From contig JAFSCU010000023.1 in assembly GCA_017436575.1 (NCBI GenBank), positions 1 to 57,978 on the forward strand: a stretch of 57,978 bases of DNA, in the 5' to 3' direction. The position numbers and the translations under genes are program-made. The DNA comes from Oscillospiraceae bacterium (lineage in GTDB: Bacteria > Bacillota > Clostridia > Oscillospirales > Ruminococcaceae). A model generated the notes under the pieces. It had not been told where the DNA came from. It searched no databases and saw nothing but the letters and a program-made list of their open reading frames with translations. Shown one piece after another: positions 43,338-52,099 of this stretch. The first letter of the stretch is position 1; every line of letters begins with the position of its first letter.

Positions 43338-43367
43338 TTGACAACAGGTTGAAAAAAGGAGTATAAT
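43338..43367 (+). promoter_or_regulatory. Sigma-A promoter of the MATE gene
   Basis: TTGACA, 18 bp, TATAAT. Confidence 0.72.
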
Positions 43368-43415
43368 TAAAAGGTTAACGATTAAACAAATAATAATCCT
43401 AAAAAGGATAGAAAT

Positions 43416-44780
43416 ATGAAGCTTTCAAATAAAGAAATTTTTGAAACCGCACCGGTAAAACAGGCTGTCGTATCACTGGTAGTGCCTACCATTATCAGCC
43501 AGCTGATTACCGTTGTGTACAATATGGCGGATACATTCTTTATCGGGCAGATAGGTGATCCAAATCAGGTGGCTGCGGCCAGCCTGTGTATGCCTATGTT
43601 CCTGCTGCTTACTGGCTGTGCCAACCTGTTTGGCATTGGCGGCGCCAGCCTTATCAGCCGCTGTCTGGGCAGTGACGATACAGACAAAGCCCGCAGTGTT
43701 GCGGCTTTCAGCATCTGTTCAGCGTCTGCCGTTGCAGTTGTGTACGGTATTATTCTGTACATCGTACGCCCTGTTATACTTCCGTTGGTTGGCGCAAACG
43801 CTGCCACCTATGAATATTGCAGCCAGTATCTTTTCTGGACAGTAACCATCGGCGGTATTCCTACTGTTCTCAACGCTCTGCTGGCACATCTTGTCCGCAG
43901 CGAAGGTCACTCACGCCGGGCCAGCATCGGCATGGCTATGGGCGGTGTGCTGAATATTATCCTGGACCCTGTGTTTATTCAGGTGTTCAAACTGAACGTT
44001 GCTGGTGCAGCTATTGCAACAATGCTGTCAAACCTGGCTGCCACACTTTATTTTGTAATGCTTATCCGTTCACAGCACGGTGCATCTGTAATCAGCCTGA
44101 ATCCACGCCACTATACACTGAAAATGAGTATTCCAAAGGAAGTTATGCTGGTTGGGCTGCCCAGCTGTATGATGAACTTTATGGGCGTATTCTCCAATAT
44201 CACTATGAATCGACTTATGGCCAGCTATTGCAATGAAGCAGTTGCAGGTATCGGTATCGCCAAAAAGGTAGATATGCTGGCATTTGCCATTGCCACAGGT
44301 ATGAGCCAGGGCTGTCTGCCGCTTATTGGTTATAACTATTCAGCCAAAAACTACAAGCGAATGATGGAAAGCATCAAAACCACATTCAGATACAGTATGA
44401 TAGTTGCCACCGCCGGCACAGTATTCCTTCTTACCTGTGCAGGTCCATTGGTAAGGGCATTTATCGACGACCCTCTTACTGTACAGTACGGTCAGCTGTT
44501 CCAGAGAATTATATGTATCACAACACCATGTGTTTCAATCACAATGATTGTTATCACTATGTTCCAGTCCACAGGTAAAAAACTGCAGCCATTGCTGCTG
44601 TCACTGCTGAGAAAAGGCGGGCTGGATATTCCTGTAATGATTGTTATGAATCATCTGGTTGGTGTAAACGGCATTGCTTGGGCAACACCTATTGCTGACA
44701 CCGGCGCCATGCTGTGTGCTATTTTGCGGTTTATTCCGTTTTGGAAACATCTTAAAGCAGAACAGGAACAGACGGTTTGA
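43416..44780 (+). CDS. MATE family efflux transporter
   Basis: 454 residues, twelve membrane helices in two MatE repeats (about 15-175 and 235-400), the length of the NorM/DinF group. Typical blocks are VPTIISQLITVVYNMADTFFIGQIGDPNQVAA (about 23-54), GIGGASLISRCLGS and ATGMSQGCLPLIGYNYSAKNY (about 294-314). Such proteins expel cationic drugs or metabolites in exchange for Na+ or H+. Substrate unknown. Monocistronic, with its own promoter and terminator. Confidence 0.93.
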   Translation: MKLSNKEIFETAPVKQAVVSLVVPTIISQLITVVYNMADTFFIGQIGDPNQVAAASLCMPMFLLLTGCANLFGIGGASLISRCLGSDDTDKARSVAAFSICSASAVAVVYGIILYIVRPVILPLVGANAATYEYCSQYLFWTVTIGGIPTVLNALLAHLVRSEGHSRRASIGMAMGGVLNIILDPVFIQVFKLNVAGAAIATMLSNLAATLYFVMLIRSQHGASVISLNPRHYTLKMSIPKEVMLVGLPSCMMNFMGVFSNITMNRLMASYCNEAVAGIGIAKKVDMLAFAIATGMSQGCLPLIGYNYSAKNYKRMMESIKTTFRYSMIVATAGTVFLLTCAGPLVRAFIDDPLTVQYGQLFQRIICITTPCVSITMIVITMFQSTGKKLQPLLLSLLRKGGLDIPVMIVMNHLVGVNGIAWATPIADTGAMLCAILRFIPFWKHLKAEQEQTV

Positions 44781-44792
44781 TATAACTTATAC

Positions 44793-44828
44793 AAAAAACA
44801 GGTGAAAAATTTTCACCTGTTTTTTAAT
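44793..44828 (+). terminator. Rho-independent terminator
   Basis: AAAAAACAGGTGAAAA / TTTTCACCTGTTTTTT. Confidence 0.9.
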
Positions 44829-44921
44829 TTGTTTACATAATCTGCTTGAAACATACCCCTTGTCAGATGTTATACTTAATATAGAAATAGTTTAAGGATA
44901 AACTAAAAGGAGCGTTGCATT

Positions 44922-45935
44922 ATGAATAAAAGAGAAAGATTTATGAACTTTTTACAGAATAAACCTGTAGACCGTGCACCGGTGGCATTTTTTCATCATT
45001 TCACCAGAAATGATGAATGGTTCAAAGGTCTGGTAAGTCCTGAAATATTTGAAAAAAATATCAATGGACATAAATCTGCCAGAGAGGTTTTTGACCCGGA
45101 TGTTATCAAGGTTATGAACGATTCACTGATGATTATGATGTGTGATGTAACTATGGTAAAGGAACCTGCAGATCTGAGAAAAGTTACACCGCCGGCAATG
45201 GATTCTGCCTGGATGCAGAAAACAAAAGAGCTGACTCTCCGTGCACTGGAATTTTACAAAGACAGTGAAGCACCAAAATATGCCACAGGTTTTTCACCGT
45301 TTATGTGCCTGCGCGCCAGTTTCAGTGCCACACCTGGCTTTGATAACTATCGTGAAATGCTGATTGATTTTGTGCAGAAAGACCCGGAATCTTTCCTGTA
45401 CTGCCTGGACAAAATTGCAGATACAATTATGCTGCTGAACGAAATGCTGGTTAAAGAATGTGGTGCCGAAGGCATTTACTTCTCTGTAAACAACCAAAGC
45501 CATTTCTTCCCGGATGATTTATATCTGAAATATGTTGTGCCATCAGACAAAAAGGTTATCGCCCATGCAAATACACTCAGCGATATTAACCTGTTGCATA
45601 TCTGCGGCTATGCAGGCAAGGCAAACAACCTGGAACTGTTCAAGGATTACGACATAGCAGGCTTTAACTGGGCTGTACACGCAGAAGGTGTTTCACTTTC
45701 TGAAGGCAAAAAATTGTTCGGCGGCAAACCTGTATTTGGCGGATTTGAACAGGATACTGTTATCTACACCGGCACAAGAGAAGAAGTGGAAGAATTTACA
45801 TACAAAATTCTTGACGAGGCCGGCCAGACAGGCATTATGATTGGCTGCGACTGTACTGTACCGCACGACATTGATGACAACCGTCTGGAATGGGTGCGTC
45901 AGGCCTGTGTTAAATATGCAGAAAAGAACAGATAA
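44922..45935 (+). CDS. URO-D family protein (methyltransferase-like)
   Basis: 337 residues of the uroporphyrinogen decarboxylase superfamily TIM barrel (MNKRERFMNFLQNKPVDRAPV is the usual start). In clostridia these stand-alone proteins are mostly not heme enzymes but MtaA/MtbA-like corrinoid methyltransferases or related; the window has no heme genes. HICGYAG (about 226-232) provides a His-Cys pair suited to zinc-thiol chemistry, and IGCDCTVPHDI near 308 supplies two further Cys. No corrinoid protein gene is adjacent, so the reaction remains open. ATG at 44922 follows AAAGGAGCG. Confidence 0.8.
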   Translation: MNKRERFMNFLQNKPVDRAPVAFFHHFTRNDEWFKGLVSPEIFEKNINGHKSAREVFDPDVIKVMNDSLMIMMCDVTMVKEPADLRKVTPPAMDSAWMQKTKELTLRALEFYKDSEAPKYATGFSPFMCLRASFSATPGFDNYREMLIDFVQKDPESFLYCLDKIADTIMLLNEMLVKECGAEGIYFSVNNQSHFFPDDLYLKYVVPSDKKVIAHANTLSDINLLHICGYAGKANNLELFKDYDIAGFNWAVHAEGVSLSEGKKLFGGKPVFGGFEQDTVIYTGTREEVEEFTYKILDEAGQTGIMIGCDCTVPHDIDDNRLEWVRQACVKYAEKNR

Positions 45936-45956
45936 TCTGTAATCATATCTGAATAT

Positions 45957-45993
45957 AAAAATCTCCGTATATCAGTTTATACGGAGATTTTTT
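45957..45993. terminator. Bidirectional terminator
   Basis: AAAATCTCCGTATA / TATACGGAGATTTT with T-run, between convergent genes; the stop of the PAP2 gene lies inside it. Confidence 0.88.
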
Positions 45994-46685
45994 CTGTGAT
46001 ATTTTACAGCAGGAGGATAATTTGCTGTTTCTTTTCTGAAAAACATATAATATGCCATCATACATATAGGCAGTGCCACCATAATATCTGTTACAGAATG
46101 TTGTTTCAGAAAAACTGTGGATATGCTGATAAAAAATGTGGTTATGGCAAAAACGGTTTTGCATTTTTGGCTGTCAAACCCTTTTGTGTGCCAGGCGGTG
46201 TGCATTACAGCCATAGACCCCACCACATGCAATGACGGGCACACATTGGTGTTGGTGTCAATAGTGTAAAACCAGGCCATAAAGTCTGTCAGAATATTCT
46301 GTCTTTCAAAAACCACAGGTCGCAGCAACTGGCAGGTAGGGAAGATGAAAAATATTATCAGACCTGTTGTATAGGTAAATATAATATATTTCATCAGCTT
46401 TTTAAAAGCATCCACATCATAGAAAAATGTGTAGACATGTATGCCAATCAGATAAAAATACCACAGCACGTACGGGAATACAAACCATTCGCAGAATGGT
46501 ATCATACTGTCCAGCGGAGTGTAAACCACATTGTATACCGGCACAGGCAACACCCTTTCGGCAAACCAGAACAACAGCCCGAACAGCGGCCAGTATGCCA
46601 GCATAAATATATGGCGGTATCGGGGTGAAGTTATATTGTCAAATCTTAAATCTTTATAATAATCATAAAATACAGGTTTTTTCAT
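45972..46685 (-). CDS. PAP2 family membrane phosphatase
   Basis: 237 residues, about six membrane helices. PAP2 motifs: the second motif is CPSLHVVGSMAV (about 149-160), with the catalytic His, and the third is FLKQHSVTDIM (about 190-200). The first motif (KxxxxxxRP) appears only partly (LLRPVVFERQN near 120), so this belongs to the divergent inositol-phosphorylceramide synthase/AUR1-like or lipid phosphatase group rather than a typical undecaprenyl-PP phosphatase. The substrate, a phosphorylated lipid, is inferred. Start ATG at 46685. Confidence 0.83.
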   Translation of the reverse strand: MKKPVFYDYYKDLRFDNITSPRYRHIFMLAYWPLFGLLFWFAERVLPVPVYNVVYTPLDSMIPFCEWFVFPYVLWYFYLIGIHVYTFFYDVDAFKKLMKYIIFTYTTGLIIFFIFPTCQLLRPVVFERQNILTDFMAWFYTIDTNTNVCPSLHVVGSMAVMHTAWHTKGFDSQKCKTVFAITTFFISISTVFLKQHSVTDIMVALPICMMAYYMFFRKETANYPPAVKYHRKNLRIN

Positions 46686-46874
46686 ATTTTATTTCCTTTT
46701 TCAGATACTTAATAACAGTTTAGAACTGTATTGTGAAAATAATAAAACTGATTTGTGAAAAATAAAAGAAAAAATTGTGAAAATAAGAAAGTCTTAATGG
46801 AAATTTAAGATTTTGCACTGAAAGCAGATATGGAATAATTATATCAGTCATCAATGATAATTAATTAACAATCT

Positions 46875-46934
46875 TGATACTATGTTGCCATAGCAACATA
46901 AATATTGTATAATATGTGATATCATAGTATCACA
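46875..46934 (+). promoter_or_regulatory. Promoter with nested inverted repeats of the SsuABC-like operon
   Basis: TTGCCA (46885-46890), 17 bp, TATAAT (46908-46913). TATGTTGC-CATA-GCAACATA (46881-46900) covers the -35 box; TGTGATA-TCATAG-TATCACA (46915-46934) covers the start site; and TGATACTATG (46875) pairs with CATAGTATCA (46923-46932) across the promoter. A GC-rich hairpin TGCGCC-GGGG-GGCGCA (46941-46956) lies in the leader just before the ribosome binding site. 46686-46874 is AT-rich without a gene. Confidence 0.75.
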
Positions 46935-46975
46935 AATCCATGCGCCGGGGGGCGCACACAGAAAGGTTTATAACT

Positions 46976-47977
46976 ATGAAAAAAGTTTTAAGTTTAGTTC
47001 TCAGTATGGTTATGTGTCTGTCGGTATTCACAGCCTGTGGCGGTGAAACAGAAGTTGACACTCCTGCACCTGCAGCGATATTCCGCATTGCAGGTATGAA
47101 AGGCCCTACAACAATGGGTATGACAAAATTGATGAAAGACGCCGAAGCAAACAATGCTGACCAGGCTTACGAAGGCAATATCTACAATGTAGAAATGTTC
47201 GGTACAGCACAGGAAATCAATCCTCTGATGATTCAGGGCCAGTTGGATGTTGCGGCAGTTCCTGCCAACGTTGCAGCCACACTTTATGCAAAGACAAAAG
47301 GCGAAGTTCAGGTTGTTGCTGTAAATACACTGGGCGTTCTGTATATGGTTCAGATTGGCGAAGGTGTACAGTCCGTTGCTGACCTGAAAGGCAAAACAAT
47401 CTACACAACAGGTAAAGGTACTACACCTGAATACACACTGCGTCATATCCTGTCTGAAAACGGCATCGACCCAGACAAAGATGTAACTATTGAATTCAAA
47501 AGCGAAGCAACAGAAGTTGGCTCTCTGCTGGCAGCAGAAGGCGATATGGTAGCAATGCTGCCACAGCCATATGTAACAGCTGTTCAGGCACAGAATCAGA
47601 ATGTAAAAGTTTGCCTTGATATGACAGAAGAATGGGGCAAAATCTCTGACCAGAAACTTATCACAGGTGTTCTGGTTGCAAGAAAAGAATTTATCGAAGC
47701 AAACAAAGCTTCATTTGACGTATTCCTTGCTGATTATGCTGCATCCACAAAATATGTAACAGAAAATGTTGACCAGGCTGCTGCATGGGTTGCAGAATAC
47801 GGCATCGTCGCAAAAGAACCACTGGCTAAAAAAGCTATTCCACAGTGCAACATCACTTGCGTGACAGGTGAAGAAATGAAAGCACTGGTAAACAATTACT
47901 GCACAGTTCTGTTTGAACAGAACCCTGCATCCGTTGGAGGTACAATGCCTGATGAAGCCTTCTACTATCTGGGCTGA
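46976..47977 (+). CDS. ABC transporter substrate-binding lipoprotein (SsuA/TauA-like)
   Basis: 333 residues. Signal peptide with lipobox SVFTAC (C21), so the protein is attached outside the membrane. The mature part has the NMT1/SsuA-type fold: IQGQLDVAAVPANVAATLY (about 86-104), VADLKGKTIYTTGKGTTPEYTLRHIL (about 133-158) and AMLPQPYVTAV. The group binds sulfonates, pyrimidines, nitrate or similar small ligands; nothing here fixes the ligand. ATG at 46976 follows GAAAGG; a longer in-frame reading would include the leader hairpin. First gene of a three-gene transport operon. Confidence 0.88.
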   Translation: MKKVLSLVLSMVMCLSVFTACGGETEVDTPAPAAIFRIAGMKGPTTMGMTKLMKDAEANNADQAYEGNIYNVEMFGTAQEINPLMIQGQLDVAAVPANVAATLYAKTKGEVQVVAVNTLGVLYMVQIGEGVQSVADLKGKTIYTTGKGTTPEYTLRHILSENGIDPDKDVTIEFKSEATEVGSLLAAEGDMVAMLPQPYVTAVQAQNQNVKVCLDMTEEWGKISDQKLITGVLVARKEFIEANKASFDVFLADYAASTKYVTENVDQAAAWVAEYGIVAKEPLAKKAIPQCNITCVTGEEMKALVNNYCTVLFEQNPASVGGTMPDEAFYYLG

Positions 47978-48722
47978 TAAACTGAAAAAGTTAACAGGTG
48001 TATTTTTCTGGTTGGCTGTATGGCAGTTTGCTGCTATGAAAATAGGCAAAGAAGTGCTGTTGGCCTCACCGGTTTCTACAATTAAGGCGCTGATTTCCCT
48101 TTGTGGACAATCAGCGTTTTGGTCTGCCATAATTTTTTCCCTTTCACGCATTATGCTGGGCTTTACACTGGCATTGGTTATGGGGGTGTTGCTGGCAGGG
48201 CTGTCTGCAATGTATGACACTGTGCGCTATATATTTGCACCTCTTTTCAACGTTATCAAGGCTGTGCCGGTGGCATCATTTATCATTCTGGCACTGCTGT
48301 GGGTAAGAGGTGGCAACCTGTCTGTCTGCATTTCATTTCTGATGGTACTGCCAATTATCTACAACAATATGCTGGCAGGCTTTACACGGGTGGATAAATC
48401 TCTACTGGAAATGGCGGCGGTTTTCCGTCTTTCCAATCTGAAAAAAATCAAATATATCTACATACCACAGGTGTTGCCTTATTTTACAGCGGCCTGTACC
48501 ACTTCTTTGGGTCTGTGCTGGAAAAGCGGCATCGCCGCCGAAGTAATCGGTATGCCGCGGGGCTCTATGGGTAACCGGCTGTATGAAACAAAACTGTATA
48601 TGGACACCCCTGAAATGTTTGCATGGACGGTGGTTATTGTAATTATCAGTTTTATAGTGGAAAAAGGTTTCCTGTGGCTGCTGGATAAAATCACCGCCAG
48701 AATAACTGACGGATTTTTATAG
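47952..48722 (+). CDS. ABC transporter permease (SsuC/TauC-like)
   Basis: 256 residues, about six membrane helices of the BPD_transp_1 type with the EAA-like loop EMAAVFRLSNLKKIKYIYIPQVLPYF (about 153-178). The start overlaps the binding-protein gene by 26 bp; ATG at 47952 lies about 12 nt after GGAGG, and an upstream in-frame start seems less likely. It works with the binding protein before it and the short ATPase after it. Confidence 0.88.
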   Translation: MKPSTIWADKLKKLTGVFFWLAVWQFAAMKIGKEVLLASPVSTIKALISLCGQSAFWSAIIFSLSRIMLGFTLALVMGVLLAGLSAMYDTVRYIFAPLFNVIKAVPVASFIILALLWVRGGNLSVCISFLMVLPIIYNNMLAGFTRVDKSLLEMAAVFRLSNLKKIKYIYIPQVLPYFTAACTTSLGLCWKSGIAAEVIGMPRGSMGNRLYETKLYMDTPEMFAWTVVIVIISFIVEKGFLWLLDKITARITDGFL

Positions 48723-48731
48723 GAGGGAATT

Positions 48732-49304
48732 ATGGATATAGAAATAAAAAATCTCTCCAAAAGCTATGATGGCACACCGGTGCTGGAAAATATGTCACTT
48801 ACGCTGACAAACAGCAAACCTGTTTGTCTTATGGGGCCATCAGGCCGCGGTAAAACCACACTTTTTAATATTCTGCTGGGGCTTACAGCAGCTGACAGTG
48901 GCCAAATAAAAGGAACAGAAAACAAAAAATTTTCTGCTGTTTTTCAGGAAGACAGGTTGTGCCGGCAGTTATCGGCACTGATGAACCTTGCCATTGTACT
49001 GGACAAACCTGACAAAGCAGAGCTTTCGCTGCTGCTTGGAAAAATGGGGCTGACAGATGATGAAATCCGCCGCCCGGTGTCACAGCTGTCGGGCGGGCAG
49101 AAACGCCGTGTGGCAATTCTGCGCAGTCTGGTAAGTGACAGCGATGTTGTGCTGATGGACGAACCCTTCAAAGGTCTGGACGAAGACACACGCCGAGTAG
49201 TCATCGCCCAGGTAAAAGAACTGCTGGCAGAACGCATACTGTTGGTAATCACCCATGATGAGCAGGATGCAGAACTGTTGAATGCTGATATTGTGGAAAT
49301 GTAA
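48732..49304 (+). CDS. ABC transporter ATP-binding protein (short)
   Basis: 190 residues, noticeably shorter than the usual 240-260 for SsuB/TauB. Walker A GPSGRGKTT (35-43), the signature LSGGQKRR, Walker B VVLMDEPFKGLD and the switch His in VITHDEQDA are all present, so the nucleotide site is complete; the missing part is mostly in the helical subdomain and the C-terminus. ATG at 48732 follows GGAGGG, 9 bp after the permease gene. Length suggests a compact but working ATPase. Confidence 0.9.
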   Translation: MDIEIKNLSKSYDGTPVLENMSLTLTNSKPVCLMGPSGRGKTTLFNILLGLTAADSGQIKGTENKKFSAVFQEDRLCRQLSALMNLAIVLDKPDKAELSLLLGKMGLTDDEIRRPVSQLSGGQKRRVAILRSLVSDSDVVLMDEPFKGLDEDTRRVVIAQVKELLAERILLVITHDEQDAELLNADIVEM

Positions 49305-49355
49305 AATCTGTCAAAACTCAGTTTTGATACCAATAGTTTATAAGGGGTGATTTAT

Positions 49356-50078
49356 CTGAAAAAACCAAGAAAAATTCTTGTATCACTGGTGGTGCTGATA
49401 GTGCTGTGTCTGGGTGGCTTTTTTGCCTATACACTGGATTTTTACACTGCGGACTACGATGATGCCATAGAGGCACTGGCCGGAACTGAAAGTCTGAAAA
49501 TATACAGTGAAGAAAATATGGTGATTTTCAAACCGGAAAATCCTGTGGCCGGTTTTATATTTTATCCCGGCGGAAAGGTGGAATCCACCGCATATTCACC
49601 TCTGGCAAGACAGCTGGCGGAAAATGATATTCTGTGCATTATCACATCAATGCCGTTCAATCTGGCTGTTTTTGACATAAAAGCGGCAGAAATGCCAATG
49701 GAAGTTTTTGCAGATATTGATGACTGGTATATAGGCGGTCACTCTCTTGGCGGGTCTATGGCGGCGGCATTTGCGGCGGAAAATACTGACAAAATCAGCG
49801 GTCTTGCACTGTTGGCTTCATATTCTACTGCTGACCTTTCGGACAGTAATATTGATGTTCTTTCTGTTTACGGCAGTGAAGACGGTGTGCTGAATATGGA
49901 AAAGTACAATGAATACCGCACCAACTTGCCGCGGAATACTGTTGAAATTGTAATTGACGGCGGTAACCACCGGCAGTTTGGCAGCTATGGCCTGCAGGAT
50001 GGTGACGGCACTGCTACAGTTTCTGCTGACAGCCAGCTTTCCCAGACGGTAACTGCCATTGTGGATATGATAAAATAA
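49356..50078 (+). CDS. Membrane-anchored alpha/beta hydrolase
   Basis: About 240 residues. An N-terminal hydrophobic helix (about 9-27) anchors the protein, with the hydrolase outside the cell. The nucleophile elbow is GHSLGGSMA (Ser at about 130), an FYPGGKVES oxyanion loop precedes it, and the catalytic His is in GGNHRQFG; this is the compact 'alpha/beta hydrolase 5' group. The start is unclear: the first in-frame GTG at 49347 lies directly in AAGGGG, whereas CTG at 49356 has ideal spacing from it and gives MKKPRKI. It follows the ABC transporter genes by about 50 bp and may be in that operon. Confidence 0.82.
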   Translation: MKKPRKILVSLVVLIVLCLGGFFAYTLDFYTADYDDAIEALAGTESLKIYSEENMVIFKPENPVAGFIFYPGGKVESTAYSPLARQLAENDILCIITSMPFNLAVFDIKAAEMPMEVFADIDDWYIGGHSLGGSMAAAFAAENTDKISGLALLASYSTADLSDSNIDVLSVYGSEDGVLNMEKYNEYRTNLPRNTVEIVIDGGNHRQFGSYGLQDGDGTATVSADSQLSQTVTAIVDMIK

Positions 50079-50085
50079 CATCAGA

Positions 50086-50118
50086 CAGCCAGATTATATA
50101 ATCCGGCTGTTTTTGTTT
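50086..50118 (+). terminator. Rho-independent terminator
   Basis: ACAGCCAGATT / AATCCGGCTGT (one mismatch) followed by TTTTTG; separates the hydrolase gene from the TIR-channel operon. Confidence 0.82.
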
Positions 50119-50149
50119 TGCATAAATTATCAAAAAGTCCCATATTTTA

Positions 50150-50178
50150 TTGAGTTACAGTAAAAACTTTGTTATACT
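50150..50178 (+). promoter_or_regulatory. Sigma-A promoter of the TIR/RyR/channel operon
   Basis: TTGAGT, 17 bp, TATACT, about 40 bp upstream of the first gene. No operator-like palindrome is visible. Confidence 0.68.
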
Positions 50179-50220
50179 GAAAATATATCGATATGTAATA
50201 TGCTTATAAAGAGGTAAATT

Positions 50221-52074
50221 ATGTTTAGCCTTGGGGTTGTAATTGTTTTTACAGGAATACTGTTTCTGGCACTTATAATAAATCTGGCATTGAAAAAGGA
50301 AAATTCTACCAAAGTCACAGGTGTGTGTGTGGCTGTGGCCGGTATTTCAGGCCTGTTTATATACGGCTATGGCTATGGTCTGGCCTATGCAGACAATCTG
50401 CCCCTGGCAATTATCCGCAGTCTTATGTCTGTATGGGGAATGTTTGTTTCCAAAAACGACTTTTCAATTGTCAGCAGCACACCTTTGTTTACATCAAAAA
50501 CCGCAGTGGTTTATTTCTGGCTGGTACATCTTATGGCACAGTATGCCACAGCCAGTGCAGCCATTGCCACCATCGGTGCCCGTGCGTTGCGCAGACTGCG
50601 ACTGTGGCTGGCATGTTTTGGCAACCTGTCACTGATTTATGGTATAAATGAAGACAGCGTGGCTTTTGGCAGACAGCTGGCAGAAACAGGCAAAAACAAT
50701 GTGGTTTTTGTGGATGACAAGGTAAGTTCTTCTCTGGAAAGCGCCATAAACTCTTTTGGCGGCGTTATTGTGGGGGACAAAAATGCCCTTTGGCCTGACA
50801 GGCGTTTTCTGCGCAGTCTTGGCGTCAGAGGGGAAAAACGAAAATATGATTTTTACCTTTTACATAAAAATGAAGCTGAAAATGCAAAATACGCCTTTGC
50901 ACTGAAAGATGCATTGGAAACAAACGGCATACCTGCCACAGCCTCAAATCTGGTTATGCTGGGCAGTGAGGAAACCCACACTGCACCACTGCAGATGTTT
51001 GGGGATAAATATGGCTTTGGCAATGTGTCTGTATTTGATGCACCGGGTCTGGTGGCCCGCCTGCTTATCCACCACTTTCCGCCTGCCGCAACTATGAAAT
51101 TCAATCCCGACTGTTCTGCGGCAGAAAATTTTGAAAGCGTTATTATCGGTTTTGGTGCTGTGGGGCAGGCTGTTATGAAACAGCTGGTTATGAACGGGCA
51201 GTTTGCCGGCAGTAACTTTTCTCTGGCAGTTTTCGCCCCTGATTTTGAAAAGGTCAGCGGTTACATCTCTGCCACCAGCCATTCTATTATGGATAACTAC
51301 AATGTAAAGTTTTACGACTATGACGGCCGCAGCCGCAGTATGTATGACTATATCCTGGCAAGAAAAGATGATATGAACTATATAGTTATCTGCACAGGCA
51401 ACGAAAAAACCAACAATGAAATCGGTGGTGAAATCACCCGATATCTTGCGCGCATCGGCAGCGATGCACAGGTTTATCTGGCTGGATACAGTGGCATTAC
51501 CTGTCTGACAGAGGGCAAAATACCGCCAAAGCAACACCCTGTTTTCACCACAGATGTGCTGTGTACAGGCGAAATAGACGCCATGGCGGCACAGCTGAAT
51601 CACCGCTATTGCAGTAATGATAAAACCCGGCAGCAGAACTGGGCTGAATGTGACTGGTTCAGCCGTATGTCCAGCCGCGCATCTGCTGACTTTATGCCAT
51701 CAATGGCGATTATTGCAGGGCAGAACCCTGCACAGCAGTGGTCGCTCACAGATATTCAGCTGGAAAACCTGGGAATTACAGAACATCTGCGCTGGATGGC
51801 GTTCCATTTTGTAATGGGTTATGAAAAAATGCCTGACGATGTTTATAATGAAAGACAGCGGCAGTATATCAGTGAAAAATCCCTTTATGGCACTGGCAGA
51901 ATTCGTGTGGGCAAAGACACTGTTGCCCGTCAGCACGCCTGTCTTATCCCTTGGGAAGAACTGGACGCACTGTCACAGAAAGAAAACGCTGTTACCGGCG
52001 GCAATGTGGACTATAAGCAGTCTGACAAAAACAATGTGCTGGCCATAGCAGATATGTATAGATTCAGTGAATAA
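50221..52074 (+). CDS. Membrane protein with TrkA-N/NAD-binding and RyR-like domains
   Basis: 617 residues. Three or four membrane helices at the N-terminus (about 3-24, 34-53, 60-77, 93-120) without a K+ filter. Then two Rossmann-like parts: SLIYGINEDSVAFGRQL (about 137-153) and SVIIGFGAVGQAVMKQL with GFGAVG at 310-315, the TrkA-N/RCK nucleotide-binding signature. Residues 517-617 form a RyR-like domain (ITEHLRWMAFHFVMGYEKMP, EHLRW at 521-525; ACLIPWEEL from about 573; DYKQSDKNNVLAI). It is first in an operon with a K+ channel and a TIR protein. ATG at 50221 follows AAAGAGG. It may partner the channel or sense a nucleotide; no ligand is known. Confidence 0.82.
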   Translation: MFSLGVVIVFTGILFLALIINLALKKENSTKVTGVCVAVAGISGLFIYGYGYGLAYADNLPLAIIRSLMSVWGMFVSKNDFSIVSSTPLFTSKTAVVYFWLVHLMAQYATASAAIATIGARALRRLRLWLACFGNLSLIYGINEDSVAFGRQLAETGKNNVVFVDDKVSSSLESAINSFGGVIVGDKNALWPDRRFLRSLGVRGEKRKYDFYLLHKNEAENAKYAFALKDALETNGIPATASNLVMLGSEETHTAPLQMFGDKYGFGNVSVFDAPGLVARLLIHHFPPAATMKFNPDCSAAENFESVIIGFGAVGQAVMKQLVMNGQFAGSNFSLAVFAPDFEKVSGYISATSHSIMDNYNVKFYDYDGRSRSMYDYILARKDDMNYIVICTGNEKTNNEIGGEITRYLARIGSDAQVYLAGYSGITCLTEGKIPPKQHPVFTTDVLCTGEIDAMAAQLNHRYCSNDKTRQQNWAECDWFSRMSSRASADFMPSMAIIAGQNPAQQWSLTDIQLENLGITEHLRWMAFHFVMGYEKMPDDVYNERQRQYISEKSLYGTGRIRVGKDTVARQHACLIPWEELDALSQKENAVTGGNVDYKQSDKNNVLAIADMYRFSE

Positions 52075-52099
52075 ATAATTTGTATATAAAGGTAATATT

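Noticed and set aside
44922-45935. Heme-biosynthetic uroporphyrinogen decarboxylase HemE
   Set aside because: No heme genes in the neighbourhood, and the HICGYAG and CDC motifs fit the methyltransferase-like branch better.
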